Notes: generated by a model not told the origin, from the sequence alone. Shown: positions 42,564 to 51,635, counted from the first letter of the stretch. The stretch: DNA of 64,000 nucleotides from JBFWNG01 sp050251195 (GCA_050251195.1 JBFWNG010000004.1:124001-188000); one strand, 5' to 3'. Numbers and translations: made by a program.

Positions 42564-43619
42564 TTGTCATACATTGCGAAGCCAAAATTACATCATCCCG
42601 GCCTCGAGAAGAACGAACTTGGTCTGACCAAACGCGACTACGAAGGGGGAATATCAACCCTTTGCGCAGGCTGCGGCCACGACTCGATAACTGCTGCAAT
42701 CATCCAGGCGATGTGGGCGCTGTCCATAAAGCCGTACCAAGTGGCAAAGATGAGCGGCATCGGTTGTTCGTCTAAGACGCCGGGATATTTCCTGAACGCC
42801 GCCCACGGCGTCAACTCAGTTCACGGTCGCATGCCGTCGGTGACCACCGGTGCATATTTAGCCAACCGCGACATGATATACCTGGGCGTGTCAGGAGATG
42901 GCGACTCCGCGTCGATTGGGATTGGGCAGTTGGTTCACGCTATTCGGCGACGAGTTAACATGCTTTATATCGTTGAGAACAACGGTGTGTACGGTCTCAC
43001 CAAGGGACAGTTCTCAGCGACGGCCGATTTTGGCAGCAGAAGCAAGGGCGGCGTCGTAAATCACGATTCACCTATCGACCTTGTGCAACTTGCGATTCAA
43101 CTTGGCGCCGGATTTGTTGGGCGCAGCTTTTCGGGCGACAAAGAGCAACTTGTTCCGTTGATTCAAGCCGGGTTGAAATACAAAGGGTTTGCATTCATCG
43201 ACGTAATCTCACCATGCGTCACTTTTAACAACCACGAAGGCTCGACAAAAAGCTATCAGCACGCCCGAGCACACGAAAAGGAAGTGACCGAGGTCCTTTA
43301 CGATCCTCATCGCAAGGAAATCGCGGCCGAATACGGCGAAGGCGAAAAGTTGTCGGTAGAGTTGCACGACGGTTCGTCGCTACTTCTTCAGAAGGTCGAG
43401 AAAAAATACGATCCTACGGACAGTGCGAAAGCTTCAAAGGACATCAAGGAAGCCTCTGACGCGGGAACAATCCTTACGGGTCTCTTGTACCTCAATCCTC
43501 AAATGTCAGATTTGCACGAACATCTTAAGACTGCAAAAACCCCTCTTCGCGATATGAGTCTTGAAAAATTGTCTCCAGGGAAAGCCGCTTTAGAAAAATT
43601 AAACGAAGAATATGTGTAG
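42564..43619 (+). CDS. korB: 2-oxoacid:acceptor oxidoreductase, beta subunit
   Basis: ThDP-binding beta subunit, 351 residues. It carries LCAGCGHDSIT near residue 34, SGIGCSSKTPGYF, the ThDP motif GDGDSASIGIGQL ending at VENNGVYGLTKGQ, and the C-terminal HEGSTKSY. The cysteines at CAGCGH and GIGCSS fit a [4Fe-4S] cluster as in KorB/PorB. TTG start, 2 bp after korA. The C-terminal 60 residues beyond the core are typical of the longer KorB members. It is the last gene of the operon; an imperfect hairpin follows. Confidence 0.92.
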   Translation: MSYIAKPKLHHPGLEKNELGLTKRDYEGGISTLCAGCGHDSITAAIIQAMWALSIKPYQVAKMSGIGCSSKTPGYFLNAAHGVNSVHGRMPSVTTGAYLANRDMIYLGVSGDGDSASIGIGQLVHAIRRRVNMLYIVENNGVYGLTKGQFSATADFGSRSKGGVVNHDSPIDLVQLAIQLGAGFVGRSFSGDKEQLVPLIQAGLKYKGFAFIDVISPCVTFNNHEGSTKSYQHARAHEKEVTEVLYDPHRKEIAAEYGEGEKLSVELHDGSSLLLQKVEKKYDPTDSAKASKDIKEASDAGTILTGLLYLNPQMSDLHEHLKTAKTPLRDMSLEKLSPGKAALEKLNEEYV

Positions 43620-43640
43620 GACGAGCCCGGAGGCGCGTCC
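43619..43640. terminator. Hairpin between korB and convergent lipoprotein gene
   Basis: GGACG-A-GCC pairs with GGC-G-CGTCC around a 4-base loop: eight pairs with one mismatch. No T-run follows on the + strand, so termination is uncertain. It lies in a 34-bp gap between two convergent genes and could act on both. Confidence 0.35.
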
Positions 43641-43653
43641 CATTGAGGGTAGG

Positions 43654-44826
43654 TTACTCGATTAAGCCTTCGACCGCATCTCCTAAGCTATTGATGACCC
43701 AGTCCATAGTTGCTTCTGCTTCCACCTCGAGTGCGGGAGCCGGAGCTTCTGTCAGATCCAACCCGTCGCATAGGTCAGCGGCGGTGAGCGTCGAACTTTC
43801 AGCGTCCCAACCGTCGGCGCATCCGTTTTTCGGATCGTGACCGCTGCCGGTTGAGGCTGCGACACCGCCTTCGACAGTTGTCGCTGTGGTATGTTCGCTA
43901 GCTTCCCATTCCGCTAAGGTCAACCCGTCGGAATTGTCGTCCGTGCCGACTTCGACGGTATAGAAAGAGATTTGGCCGTCAGCTAGGTTGGCATTAGTTG
44001 CGTAACGATAAGCCTGATACAGGTCGTCAGCGCTTTTGCCGGCTCGTGTTACGTGTGACGATACTTCCGTCGTCTCAATGTCGGCGGCCAAGTCAAGAGC
44101 GAGGTTGAGTGTTTCGCCTTCGCTGTTGAACGTGAGAAAGCCGCGGCTGTTGATGAAGAATTGCGTGTAGAGTTTGTTTTCCTCTTCTCGATTGTAGAAA
44201 AACGAATAATAGATGACGTTGTCATCTTCGTTGGTGCGCTTTATGGTGATAGCCATTCGGTTTTGATCACAGATAAATTCAAAACGTCCCGACACGGTGC
44301 CGTCACCTGATTCGTAAAGAATCGCCTTTTCATAATCAGACGGGTCCTCGCCGAAGAAATTTGGCTCCTCCATGAGGGGAGTTGTCCATGTGAGGGTCGC
44401 GTCGTCAACCGAAATCGTGCCCGACGTTGGCGCATCTTGGCAGGAAGAAACTTTGCTGTGTTCCTCGACCATGGTCACGACGTCAGCTCGAATGCCTTCG
44501 ATATATCCTGACATACCGTCCTGTGGCATGACTTCCGCAGCGCTTTCGTCGCCGCCGGTTGCGGTTTCGTAGGCTTCTTTAGATGGAAAACCAGTCATGA
44601 TCCAAGCAAACATGCGCATCGCCTGAAGCTGTGATTCGCCTTCGAGCCTAAGGCCACTTGAATCGGTGCCGAAGCAGCCGGAATCTCCGCAGCTTAAATC
44701 GATCTCGGGCATTAGAACCAACGTACCTGAATCCGTGGTATCGTCGTCCTTGTCGTCATCTTCTTTCTTGCATCCAACAGCTAACAGGAGTGTCAGGATA
44801 ACAAGTGATGCATTTCTCAGCAGCAT
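43654..44826 (-). CDS. Predicted lipoprotein, unknown function
   Basis: A 390-residue lipoprotein with signal peptide and lipobox LAVGC (Cys19), then an acidic linker (KKEDDDKDDDTTDSG) similar in style to the tail of the 23414 lipoprotein. The mature part is acidic and contains several cysteines (SCGDSGCFG, CQDAP, FICDQNR, NGCADGW, ADLCDG) that probably form disulfides. A strand-rich centre (AILYESGDGTVSGRFEF, FFINSRGFLTF) suggests a beta fold. No family recognised. AGGAGAA precedes the ATG. It stands alone between korB and the kinase. Confidence 0.65.
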   Translation of the reverse strand: MLLRNASLVILTLLLAVGCKKEDDDKDDDTTDSGTLVLMPEIDLSCGDSGCFGTDSSGLRLEGESQLQAMRMFAWIMTGFPSKEAYETATGGDESAAEVMPQDGMSGYIEGIRADVVTMVEEHSKVSSCQDAPTSGTISVDDATLTWTTPLMEEPNFFGEDPSDYEKAILYESGDGTVSGRFEFICDQNRMAITIKRTNEDDNVIYYSFFYNREEENKLYTQFFINSRGFLTFNSEGETLNLALDLAADIETTEVSSHVTRAGKSADDLYQAYRYATNANLADGQISFYTVEVGTDDNSDGLTLAEWEASEHTTATTVEGGVAASTGSGHDPKNGCADGWDAESSTLTAADLCDGLDLTEAPAPALEVEAEATMDWVINSLGDAVEGLIE

Positions 44827-44907
44827 AGGTTTCTCCTAAAAATCATTGTGTCTATTATTATGAAGGAGGCTAATTTAATTGGGAATGGGCACAGTTTGCT
44901 TGGCGGA

Positions 44908-46695
44908 CTAACTCTTGGTTCGCAGCGTGCACTTAGCTTTGCCTTGTCCGGTAGGAACGATTTCGATGAAGAACGCCCTTGTGGTTTTGTATTGGCCCGG
45001 CTTGATTAAGCATTTATTGACGCGCGGTTGGCCGCCGTCGTTAATCGTGAAGCTAATAACGTAATCTCCTTCGCGAGCCAAACTCGTGATGGCCAGCGGC
45101 GTGGTCCCGACCTCGAGACCATTGTGAAAATTAACCTCCACAGGATCCTGGGAAGTGATCTTCAACGAAACAAAGTCCTGAGACGAATCCTTCTTCAGAT
45201 AGAGAGGGGCTGGCTTGAGAGTTTCTCCAGAAGATCCTTGGAACTGAATGGTTTCCGGCAGATACCCAGGATGTTCCACGATCAATTGGTGCTTGCCAGG
45301 CGGTAGATCAAGGGTAATAGGCGTTTTATTAAAATGTCCTTTTTTGACTTTTTTTCCGTTTAAAGTAAGGCTTACGGACTCTGGTTCTGTCACCAACTCA
45401 AAATGAAGTTTATCGTCAATGAGTTCGATCCACTTAGGATAAGTTAGAATTACGGTTAGAAACGTCAAGGAAAAGATCAGGAGGAAGTTCGTCTTTTTCT
45501 TCTTTCGGTTTCTATGGATGATCCCGAGAGGGTGCGGTGAGTAAACATGCTCCCGTTGTGCAAACGTGTTGGTTTGATTCGGTCCTCGCACCGGCTTCTT
45601 CTCGGTTTGCAGCATAAGCTTAGCCTGGTGCTGCGTGATGTCGAGGTCGATGTTAACGGCCTTCGCCGACGTATTGTTACTAGTATCGTCGTGAAACGGT
45701 CCAGTTGCACCGACTGCTTGCGGAAGTTTGGGGTGCGTCGTCAATGTTTGCTTAATGTCGATTTGGCTCTTGTCTCGTTTTTGGGCCAGAATCTGTTTTA
45801 GAAAGTCTCCTAACTCGCTAGCCACGAATTCGGAATAATGAGTGTGCAAGTATTTTAGGAGCGCCTTCTCAAAAGAGGCAGCCGTTTGATATCTCTTCTT
45901 GCGATCCTTAGCGAGACCCCTATGAACTATTTCCATAAGGTCGGCAGTCACGTCTCGATTGAGTTCTGTAAGCTTGTAAGGAATTTCCGCTTGTTGAACT
46001 TTTCGAATCGTTTCGACTTCGGTGCTGCCCGAAAAGAGCCGCTTCATCGCGAGCGTTTCCCAAAGCACAACAGCCAAACTGAAAACGTCCGCCCGTCCGT
46101 CAAGCGGCTTCGCCGCCACTTGCTCGGGGCTCATATACGAATATTTACCCTTAACAACGCCAGGTCTAGTCTCCGTCATCTTGTTGCCGGCAGAGGCGAT
46201 GCCGAAGTCCGTAATTTTGACGTCACCTTCGTAACTGATCAAAATATTTTGCGGCGATATGTCCCGATGAACGATGCCGAGCGGCTTGTTGCTGACTTCG
46301 TCCACTTTGGTGTGCGCGTAATGAAGCCCGCGCGCAGCGCATGCCGCAATGTAAACCGTCATGGGAACGGTTGGTCGAATTTTTGCGCTTTCACAAGCGG
46401 AAAGCAGAGTACGAAGATCGGCTCCGTCGACATGTTCCATGATGAGCGCGTAAGACTCCTCAACTTCTGTGAAGTCAAACACCTGAACTATGTTGGCATG
46501 CTGAAGTCTCTTGCAGATATGCGCTTCGTCGCGGAACATTTCGATAAATTCGCTGTCTTGAGCATAATGAGGAAGGATGCGCTTAATGGCCACGAGTCGT
46601 TCAAAGCCGTCGCCTCCAGCGGCTTTGCCGAGATAAATCTCCGCCATACCGCCTCTAGCGATTCGTTTGCTTAACACATACGAAGTCTTACTCAT
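44908..46695 (-). CDS. Transmembrane Ser/Thr protein kinase with PEGA domain
   Basis: Hanks-type kinase of 595 residues. The cytosolic kinase domain (about 8-275) is complete: ARGGMAEIYLG P-loop, VAIKRI lysine, HRDISPQN catalytic loop (the ISP variant common in myxobacteria and relatives), DFGIA and YMSPEQ. A basic juxtamembrane stretch (HRNRKKKKTN) precedes one transmembrane helix (about 405-423). The outer part has a PEGA-type repeat region (SVSLTLNGKKVKKG, TPITLDLPPGKHQLIVEHPGY). It probably senses an envelope state and phosphorylates unknown targets. Transcribed alone. Confidence 0.92.
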   Translation of the reverse strand: MSKTSYVLSKRIARGGMAEIYLGKAAGGDGFERLVAIKRILPHYAQDSEFIEMFRDEAHICKRLQHANIVQVFDFTEVEESYALIMEHVDGADLRTLLSACESAKIRPTVPMTVYIAACAARGLHYAHTKVDEVSNKPLGIVHRDISPQNILISYEGDVKITDFGIASAGNKMTETRPGVVKGKYSYMSPEQVAAKPLDGRADVFSLAVVLWETLAMKRLFSGSTEVETIRKVQQAEIPYKLTELNRDVTADLMEIVHRGLAKDRKKRYQTAASFEKALLKYLHTHYSEFVASELGDFLKQILAQKRDKSQIDIKQTLTTHPKLPQAVGATGPFHDDTSNNTSAKAVNIDLDITQHQAKLMLQTEKKPVRGPNQTNTFAQREHVYSPHPLGIIHRNRKKKKTNFLLIFSLTFLTVILTYPKWIELIDDKLHFELVTEPESVSLTLNGKKVKKGHFNKTPITLDLPPGKHQLIVEHPGYLPETIQFQGSSGETLKPAPLYLKKDSSQDFVSLKITSQDPVEVNFHNGLEVGTTPLAITSLAREGDYVISFTINDGGQPRVNKCLIKPGQYKTTRAFFIEIVPTGQGKAKCTLRTKS

Positions 46696-46839
46696 CTACT
46701 GTCGTCTCAATTTTTAGTGGCCAATACCTTTTCTGGTTTCGGTAGGTTAGGGCAAAAATGTAGAAAAAGATCGCGACGGTCGCAAATTTTGGTGTTAAGT
46801 CGTTGAAACATCTACACTTTAATCGTTAAAATACCTTGG

Positions 46840-46868
46840 TTGACCGCGCTCCGGCGCACTGCTAAGTT
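46840..46868 (+). promoter_or_regulatory. Candidate promoter of the tmk operon
   Basis: TTGACC (46840-46845), 17-bp spacer, TAAGTT (46863-46868), about 48 bp before the tmk start. The -35 is good, the -10 weak. The remaining 220-bp kinase-tmk gap shows no other feature. Confidence 0.35.
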
Positions 46869-46915
46869 CGTTTGGTAAAAACGCGAATAAAAGTCGTCAG
46901 AAAATTGGGATTGTC

Positions 46916-47542
46916 ATGTTTGTTACCGTCGAGGGCGGCGAAGGTGTTGGAAAGTCAACCTTTGTCGAGGGACTTTGCCGATCGTTAAAATCCAAGGGCA
47001 TCGAACTCATCAGAACATTCGAACCGGGCGGCTGCGACTCGGCCAACAGCATTCGCAACTTGTTCTTAAATCCCCCGCAAAGCGATCCGCTCTTCAAGGA
47101 AACAGAGCTTTTCCTAGTATCAGCGGCGCGCGCCCAACATATGAAAAGGGTGATATTACCCGCTTTGGCGGCAAAGCACTGGGTTATTTGCGATCGCTTC
47201 CATGATTCGACTCGCGTTTATCAAGGCAAGCTGGGAGGACTCCCCGATAGGTTTGTGGACGAGGTGATAGGGCTTTCCGTCAACGGTCGAGACCCCGACA
47301 TTACCTTGCTGCTCGACTGCGATCTTGACGTCATGACACAAAGACTTAAGAACCGCGCGGCCAGCTCGGCATCCGAACCGTCGCGTTTCGACAACGAGAG
47401 TTTGGCGTTTCACGCCAAGCTCAAGAATGCGTATCTTGAGCTAGCTGCTCGGTTCCCGGCGCGGATCCACATTATCAACGCCAACGGAAGTCCAGAGCAG
47501 GTGTTGCGATCCGCTATTCAAAAAATCGAGGAAAGGCGGTGA
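46916..47542 (+). CDS. tmk: Thymidylate kinase
   Basis: Phosphorylates dTMP to dTDP. The 208 residues show the P-loop VEGGEGVGKST, the dTMP-binding EPGG, and the DRFHDST motif (DRY variant with Phe) followed by YQGKLGGLP. The LID-like region around NRAASSASEPSRFDNES has the expected acidic/Arg pattern. It is first in a tmk-holB-ricT-tdk cluster. Its TGA overlaps the holB GTG start (GTGA). Confidence 0.94.
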   Translation: MFVTVEGGEGVGKSTFVEGLCRSLKSKGIELIRTFEPGGCDSANSIRNLFLNPPQSDPLFKETELFLVSAARAQHMKRVILPALAAKHWVICDRFHDSTRVYQGKLGGLPDRFVDEVIGLSVNGRDPDITLLLDCDLDVMTQRLKNRAASSASEPSRFDNESLAFHAKLKNAYLELAARFPARIHIINANGSPEQVLRSAIQKIEERR

Positions 47543-48555
47543 CGTTGAGTACCTCTCCACAGAGCGCTGCGCTGGCCCAATGGCTTGAACCCCATATTGT
47601 TCGGGCCATTTCCCTCGTTGATCAAGGGCGATTCCCCGCAGTGAGTTTATGGGAAGGGCGAGCCGGAGTGGGCAAACGCCTTCTTCTGCGCCACTTGGTT
47701 GCGGCTATTTTTTGTGAGGAATCGTCTCGTCCCTGTCTGCAATGTGCTGACTGCGTTTCCGTGATGAACGGCGATGAGGACGACGTTTGGTGGCTTGAGC
47801 AGGAGAAGTTCAAAATCAAGGATGTGGAAGAGCTTCAAGACTTTCTTAATTTCCAGCCCGCGCGAGGCGAGGGGAGCAAGAAGCCGCGAGTAGTCGTGGT
47901 TATTGATTTCGACAAGTTCAACATTCAAAGCTCCAATAGGCTTCTCAAAACATTGGAAGAACCGCCTGGTAACGCCCTCATACTGCTTTCGACCAGCAAG
48001 AGCGTCAAGATCCTACCGACAATCCGTTCACGCGTGTTTTCTTGGATCGTGAAGCCTCCCAGTATGAGTCAAGGCCTCCCCTGGCTCAGGGAACAAGCAT
48101 TGGGAATTCCTGACCTAAAAACCGACGACGCAACGCTTGCTCAGCTGCTGACTCAAAGCGGAATGGCGCCTTTCTCAGCTCTAGCCGCTCTAGGTGAGGG
48201 TGACAAGAAAGCAGGGTCTCTGGATGAGCTGGAGACATGGTTTCGTGCGCGCTCGCTCCTGGACATAATGGATTCAGCGGAGTTGGTGGCCAGGACCTTT
48301 CCGATTCCCGTTAGCGAGCTCGTGGAAGGGTGGGAACGCCGCTGCAACGAACACTATAAACAAATATTGGGCATAACCCCGAAAAATGCTATGGTTCCTT
48401 TTGATTATATAGCGCTTGGCAAAATGCGTTCGACAATTCGAGCCGTTAAAAAACTGGCTTGTCACGCGAACGTACCGGTTAATGCGCAATTGGCTGCGGA
48501 AGCCATTGGTTTATGTAAGTGGATAGCAATGGATAAGAAATATGGCAGGGCTTAA
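47539..48555 (+). CDS. holB: DNA polymerase III delta' subunit
   Basis: Clamp-loader AAA+ subunit, 338 residues. The modified P-loop GRAGVGKR, the zinc-type cysteines in CEESSRPCLQCADC, VVVIDFDKFN, the SRC-like NRLLKTLEEPP segment and LPTIRSRVF are all as in delta'. The C-terminal collar region is helical. The GTG start overlaps the tmk stop by 4 bp, and its end overlaps ricT by 14 bp. This tmk-holB-psp1 order is widespread in bacteria. Confidence 0.9.
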   Translation: MTLSTSPQSAALAQWLEPHIVRAISLVDQGRFPAVSLWEGRAGVGKRLLLRHLVAAIFCEESSRPCLQCADCVSVMNGDEDDVWWLEQEKFKIKDVEELQDFLNFQPARGEGSKKPRVVVVIDFDKFNIQSSNRLLKTLEEPPGNALILLSTSKSVKILPTIRSRVFSWIVKPPSMSQGLPWLREQALGIPDLKTDDATLAQLLTQSGMAPFSALAALGEGDKKAGSLDELETWFRARSLLDIMDSAELVARTFPIPVSELVEGWERRCNEHYKQILGITPKNAMVPFDYIALGKMRSTIRAVKKLACHANVPVNAQLAAEAIGLCKWIAMDKKYGRA

Positions 48556-49414
48556 CATCATCGGTGTGCAGTTTCGGCGCGCTGGTAAAATATACGATTT
48601 TTTAGGCAAAGATTTTCTTGTTTCGGTCGGAGACAAGGTAGTTGTCGATACCGAAAGAGGGCCAAGCCTCGCTGAGGTTATGCGAGTCAGCTTTCAAGAC
48701 GAAGGCAAGGTTGACCACGGTTCGTTCAAACCCGTCATTCGCATCGCCAACAAGAAGGATTTGGATCCGACGGGCCGTTTGACGACCGCAGAAGCAGAGA
48801 AGTTTTGCCAGGAAAGAATCAACGAGCTTCAACTGGATATGCGCCTCATTGGCTCGGAAATTCAGTTCGGCGGCGGCAAAATAATCTATTATTTTTCTGC
48901 TCCAGGCCGGGTCGATTTTAGAGAGCTTGTAAAAAGGCTTGCCGGCGGACTGAAAACGCGGGTCGAACTTAAGCAGATCGGTGCGCGCGACGAAGCGAAA
49001 CACACTGGCGGTGTCGGAATTTGCGGCCGCGAGTTTTGTTGTTCGAGTTTTCTGAGGGAATTTGTTCCCGTTTCAATAAAAATGGCAAAAAACCAAAACC
49101 TCGCGCTTAACCCCAGCAAAGTCTCAGGCGGGTGCGGCCGACTTCTTTGTTGTCTCACTTACGAAGACGACACCTACACACAACTCAAGAAAAATCTTCT
49201 TCCGAAGCGCACGCGCGTCAAGTTGGCCGACGGCACTCTCGGCGACGTGATCAAAGGCGACATCCTCAACCAAGTTATGCTTATCGAGCTCGATACGGGT
49301 GAACAGGTTGCCCGCCCTATCAAGGAACTCGAGGTTGTTGAGATCAAGGCTGGCCAGGACGAAGAATGGGGTGAAGATATTGATATCGAAGGATTGATAG
49401 ACGAGGACTCTTAA
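48542..49414 (+). CDS. ricT: PSP1/RicT-family iron-sulfur regulatory protein
   Basis: PSP1-domain protein (290 residues) like B. subtilis YaaT/RicT, which with RicA and RicF influences RNase Y-dependent mRNA maturation; outside Firmicutes its role is unclear. Cysteine clusters CGREFCCSSF and GGCGRLLCCLTYE, the family's Fe-S ligands, are intact, as are IGARDEAKHTGGVGICG and QNLALNPSK. The acidic C-terminal 20 residues extend beyond the core. The start lies within the end of holB. Confidence 0.9.
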   Translation: MAGLNIIGVQFRRAGKIYDFLGKDFLVSVGDKVVVDTERGPSLAEVMRVSFQDEGKVDHGSFKPVIRIANKKDLDPTGRLTTAEAEKFCQERINELQLDMRLIGSEIQFGGGKIIYYFSAPGRVDFRELVKRLAGGLKTRVELKQIGARDEAKHTGGVGICGREFCCSSFLREFVPVSIKMAKNQNLALNPSKVSGGCGRLLCCLTYEDDTYTQLKKNLLPKRTRVKLADGTLGDVIKGDILNQVMLIELDTGEQVARPIKELEVVEIKAGQDEEWGEDIDIEGLIDEDS

Positions 49415-49434
49415 ACTCAGGGAGAAACTCCACC

Positions 49435-50043
49435 GTGGCAAAACTTTATTTTCGATACGGAACTGTTGGCAGCGCGAAGAGTATGAACCTTCTTGCCGTC
49501 GCTCATAACTATCGACAGCAAAATAAGAAAGTCATTCTCGTGAAGCCCACCCTCGACACGCGATTCGGAATTGATGTCATTAAGTCGCGTTCAGGTCTTA
49601 ACATGGAAGCCGACATTATTGTCGCAGACGACAGCGCGATCGATACAAAACTCATCGAAGGTGTGCACTGTATTCTCGTTGACGAAGCGCAATTTTTGAG
49701 TGTTGGTTTGGTGAACCAGCTCCGCGATATTTCGCGAAATATGGACATCCCGGTTATTTGTTACGGCCTGCGCACGGATTTTAGGACGCAACTTTTTCCC
49801 GGATCAAGGCGCTTGCTCGAGCTGTCGGATTCCATAGAAGAGATAAAAACAACCTGCGCTTTCTGCAACCGCAAAGCCGTCTTCAACCTAAAATTCGTCG
49901 AGGGAAAGCCGACGACCGAAGGTCCTCGCATTGACTTAGGCGCCGAAGAAAAATATCTTCCCGCCTGTTCTGTTTGTTATTGCTGCCAGTTGGAATTAGA
50001 AAGCCGCGCGATATTTTCGGACGACCACCCGCTTCATTCTTAG
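49435..50043 (+). CDS. tdk: Thymidine kinase
   Basis: Type II thymidine kinase, 202 residues, salvaging thymidine. The P-loop region is GTVGSAKSMNLL, a non-standard but known variant for the family; the Walker B/catalytic acid is in LVDEAQFL, and YGLRTDF follows as expected. The zinc site is CAFCNRKA with CSVCYCC near the C-terminus. GTG start 20 bp after ricT, with AGGGAGAAA ahead. It probably belongs to the tmk operon and ends 6 bp from the convergent response regulator. Confidence 0.93.
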   Translation: MAKLYFRYGTVGSAKSMNLLAVAHNYRQQNKKVILVKPTLDTRFGIDVIKSRSGLNMEADIIVADDSAIDTKLIEGVHCILVDEAQFLSVGLVNQLRDISRNMDIPVICYGLRTDFRTQLFPGSRRLLELSDSIEEIKTTCAFCNRKAVFNLKFVEGKPTTEGPRIDLGAEEKYLPACSVCYCCQLELESRAIFSDDHPLHS

Positions 50044-50049
50044 TGAAAT

Positions 50050-50445
50050 CTAAGCCGCATGCGCGAGTTGGCTCATTAATGACCGAACAATATCCACAAG
50101 CTGTTGCGGTTTAAACGGTTTTTCCAGAATCATCAGACAATTCGTCGGAGTGTTATTCATTTCGACAGCGATTTCGTTCGCTCGCAAACCTGTTATGATA
50201 AGTACCGGAATAGATATCCCATTGGATCGCGCCAAGCCCACAACCTTGCTCCCGGCCATCTTGGGCATGACTTCATCAATTATTGCCAAACTTACGGTAT
50301 TGTCTTTGAGCATCTGCCAGGCTTCCGCACCATTCGACGCTTGGAGGAAATCATACTTATCCGCACCTAGCGCATCAATGAGAAATTCCCTTGTATCCTT
50401 GTTATCGTCCGCCAGCAGGATAACCGGTTTTTGAATGGTACTCAC
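50050..50445 (-). CDS. Single-domain response regulator (CheY-like receiver)
   Basis: A 131-residue receiver domain with no output domain. The acidic pair is in LLADDNKD, the phospho-acceptor Asp in LAIIDEVMPKM, the Thr in LIITG and the Lys in LEKPFKP, all canonical. It should relay phosphate to a partner by protein contact. The GTG start has a perfect AAGGAGG site 6 bp upstream, implying strong translation. No histidine kinase lies nearby. Confidence 0.92.
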   Translation of the reverse strand: MSTIQKPVILLADDNKDTREFLIDALGADKYDFLQASNGAEAWQMLKDNTVSLAIIDEVMPKMAGSKVVGLARSNGISIPVLIITGLRANEIAVEMNNTPTNCLMILEKPFKPQQLVDIVRSLMSQLAHAA

Positions 50446-50608
50446 GAGGCTCCTCCTTCAAATCAAGCCCAGAAGGTCATTAGAAACAATGTAGATATAC
50501 ATTCGGGAATCGCCCAAGAATCCTTAGATGAGACAAAATACCTAACAATATCATTAAAATACATAAAACTTTGACCCCAAAGCCCCAAACGCCCATGCAA
50601 GAAACAAT

Positions 50609-50733
50609 GTCCCGATATCGGGACGCAATTATTGGGCGTTCGACTGTCCCCTTAATTCGGACGCAATTATTGGGCGTTCGACTGTCCCCTTAATTCGTCG
50701 ACTGTCCCCTTAATTCGTCGACTGTTCCCTTAA
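50609..50733. repeat. Second GGGGACAG repeat array with a perfect palindrome
   Basis: It begins with the perfect 16-bp palindrome GTCCCGATATCGGGAC (50609-50624). A 38-bp unit starting GGACGCAATTATTGGGCG is then repeated exactly at 50621-50658 and 50659-50696, followed by two shortened units at 50697-50716 and 50717-50733. The core 18-mer is identical to the one at 25234. The last unit runs into and supplies the TAA stop of the minus-strand barrel gene. Confidence 0.85.
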
Positions 50734-51563
50734 AACGAATAACCAGCGTAAAGGACCAGGAGCCGCATGGCCGCATCGTCCGCAAGGCCGTCGGCAAGGG
50801 CGTTTGTAAGTCCTTTCAGGACGGGAAGATCCTGTTCCAATTCGATAGAGTTAGTTACAGAAGCCGCAACAGATTTTCCCGTGAGCATCGGCGATGAATA
50901 GCCTACCCAGTTAACCCCGAGAAAGCATCCGTTGGTGAAATTCCATTGGTTGCCAATATCGACATCCAAGGTGACGGTCCAGGTGTGCATTTCCAGGCTG
51001 TATGTTGTTTCCCCAGTCGCTACATCGAATGCCACGTCTACGGTTCGCAAACCAATGCCGGTGTCGAGATAGAAATTCCATAGCCAAAAAAAACGAAACA
51101 ACCCCGATAGGCTTTTGGCCTGAAGCGGCGTCTTGCTGACCTTGAAATCGTCGCCGAACTCCTTCTGCAAATCCTTTGTTATGTCCTTTTCTGCCGTGAG
51201 ACCCGTAAGACCTATGGCCCAATCGCCGCCGGGGTAATACAGCACCCCTAGTCCGGCGGCAGGCATGATCGGAATCGAATCCGTTTGCATGGCGCCCACC
51301 CTTAGATCTAAATGGAGCGGCTCTGTCTCTCTCATCCATTTATAGGTGACAACCTTTGTCGTGCGCACGACTTTGAAATTCTGCGCCGGGAACTTGTTTG
51401 GATATTTGGACCAGTTCGTTTTGGTTGAAGGTTTCTTCACCGGAGCCGGACCAGAGTGCGCCAGAATTGGGGCTCCGTCGGCTGCATCGAGACGGCCGGC
51501 CCAACCAAAGCTGCCAAGCATTAAAGAAAAGCCCAGTCCTATCAGGGCCTTATTTTTTTTCAT
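50730..51563 (-). CDS. Predicted outer-membrane beta-barrel protein
   Basis: Not recognised beyond topology. The 277 residues start with a signal peptide (GLGFSLMLGSFGWAG, cleavage near LDAADG), followed by a Pro/Lys-rich linker and then amphipathic strands (LHLDLRVGAMQ, GLGVLYYPGGDWAIG, NFYLDTGIGLRTVDVAF, WTVTLDVDIGNQW). It ends LVLYAGYSF, with the terminal Phe typical for BamA-recognised barrels. The stop codon lies inside the repeat array downstream. It may be a small surface porin-like protein; function unknown. Confidence 0.65.
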   Translation of the reverse strand: MKKNKALIGLGFSLMLGSFGWAGRLDAADGAPILAHSGPAPVKKPSTKTNWSKYPNKFPAQNFKVVRTTKVVTYKWMRETEPLHLDLRVGAMQTDSIPIMPAAGLGVLYYPGGDWAIGLTGLTAEKDITKDLQKEFGDDFKVSKTPLQAKSLSGLFRFFWLWNFYLDTGIGLRTVDVAFDVATGETTYSLEMHTWTVTLDVDIGNQWNFTNGCFLGVNWVGYSSPMLTGKSVAASVTNSIELEQDLPVLKGLTNALADGLADDAAMRLLVLYAGYSF

Positions 51564-51635
51564 CGACTTTAATTGTTCCTATTTGTTATAAGATCAAGTT
51601 TATCACGTAGCAGCGTTCAGCAACACCACAACGTT

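Noticed and set aside
49435..50043. Thymidine kinase inactive because of the GSAKS P-loop
   Set aside because: The loop differs from the usual GSGKS form, but Ala/Ser variants occur in functional family members, and all other motifs are intact.
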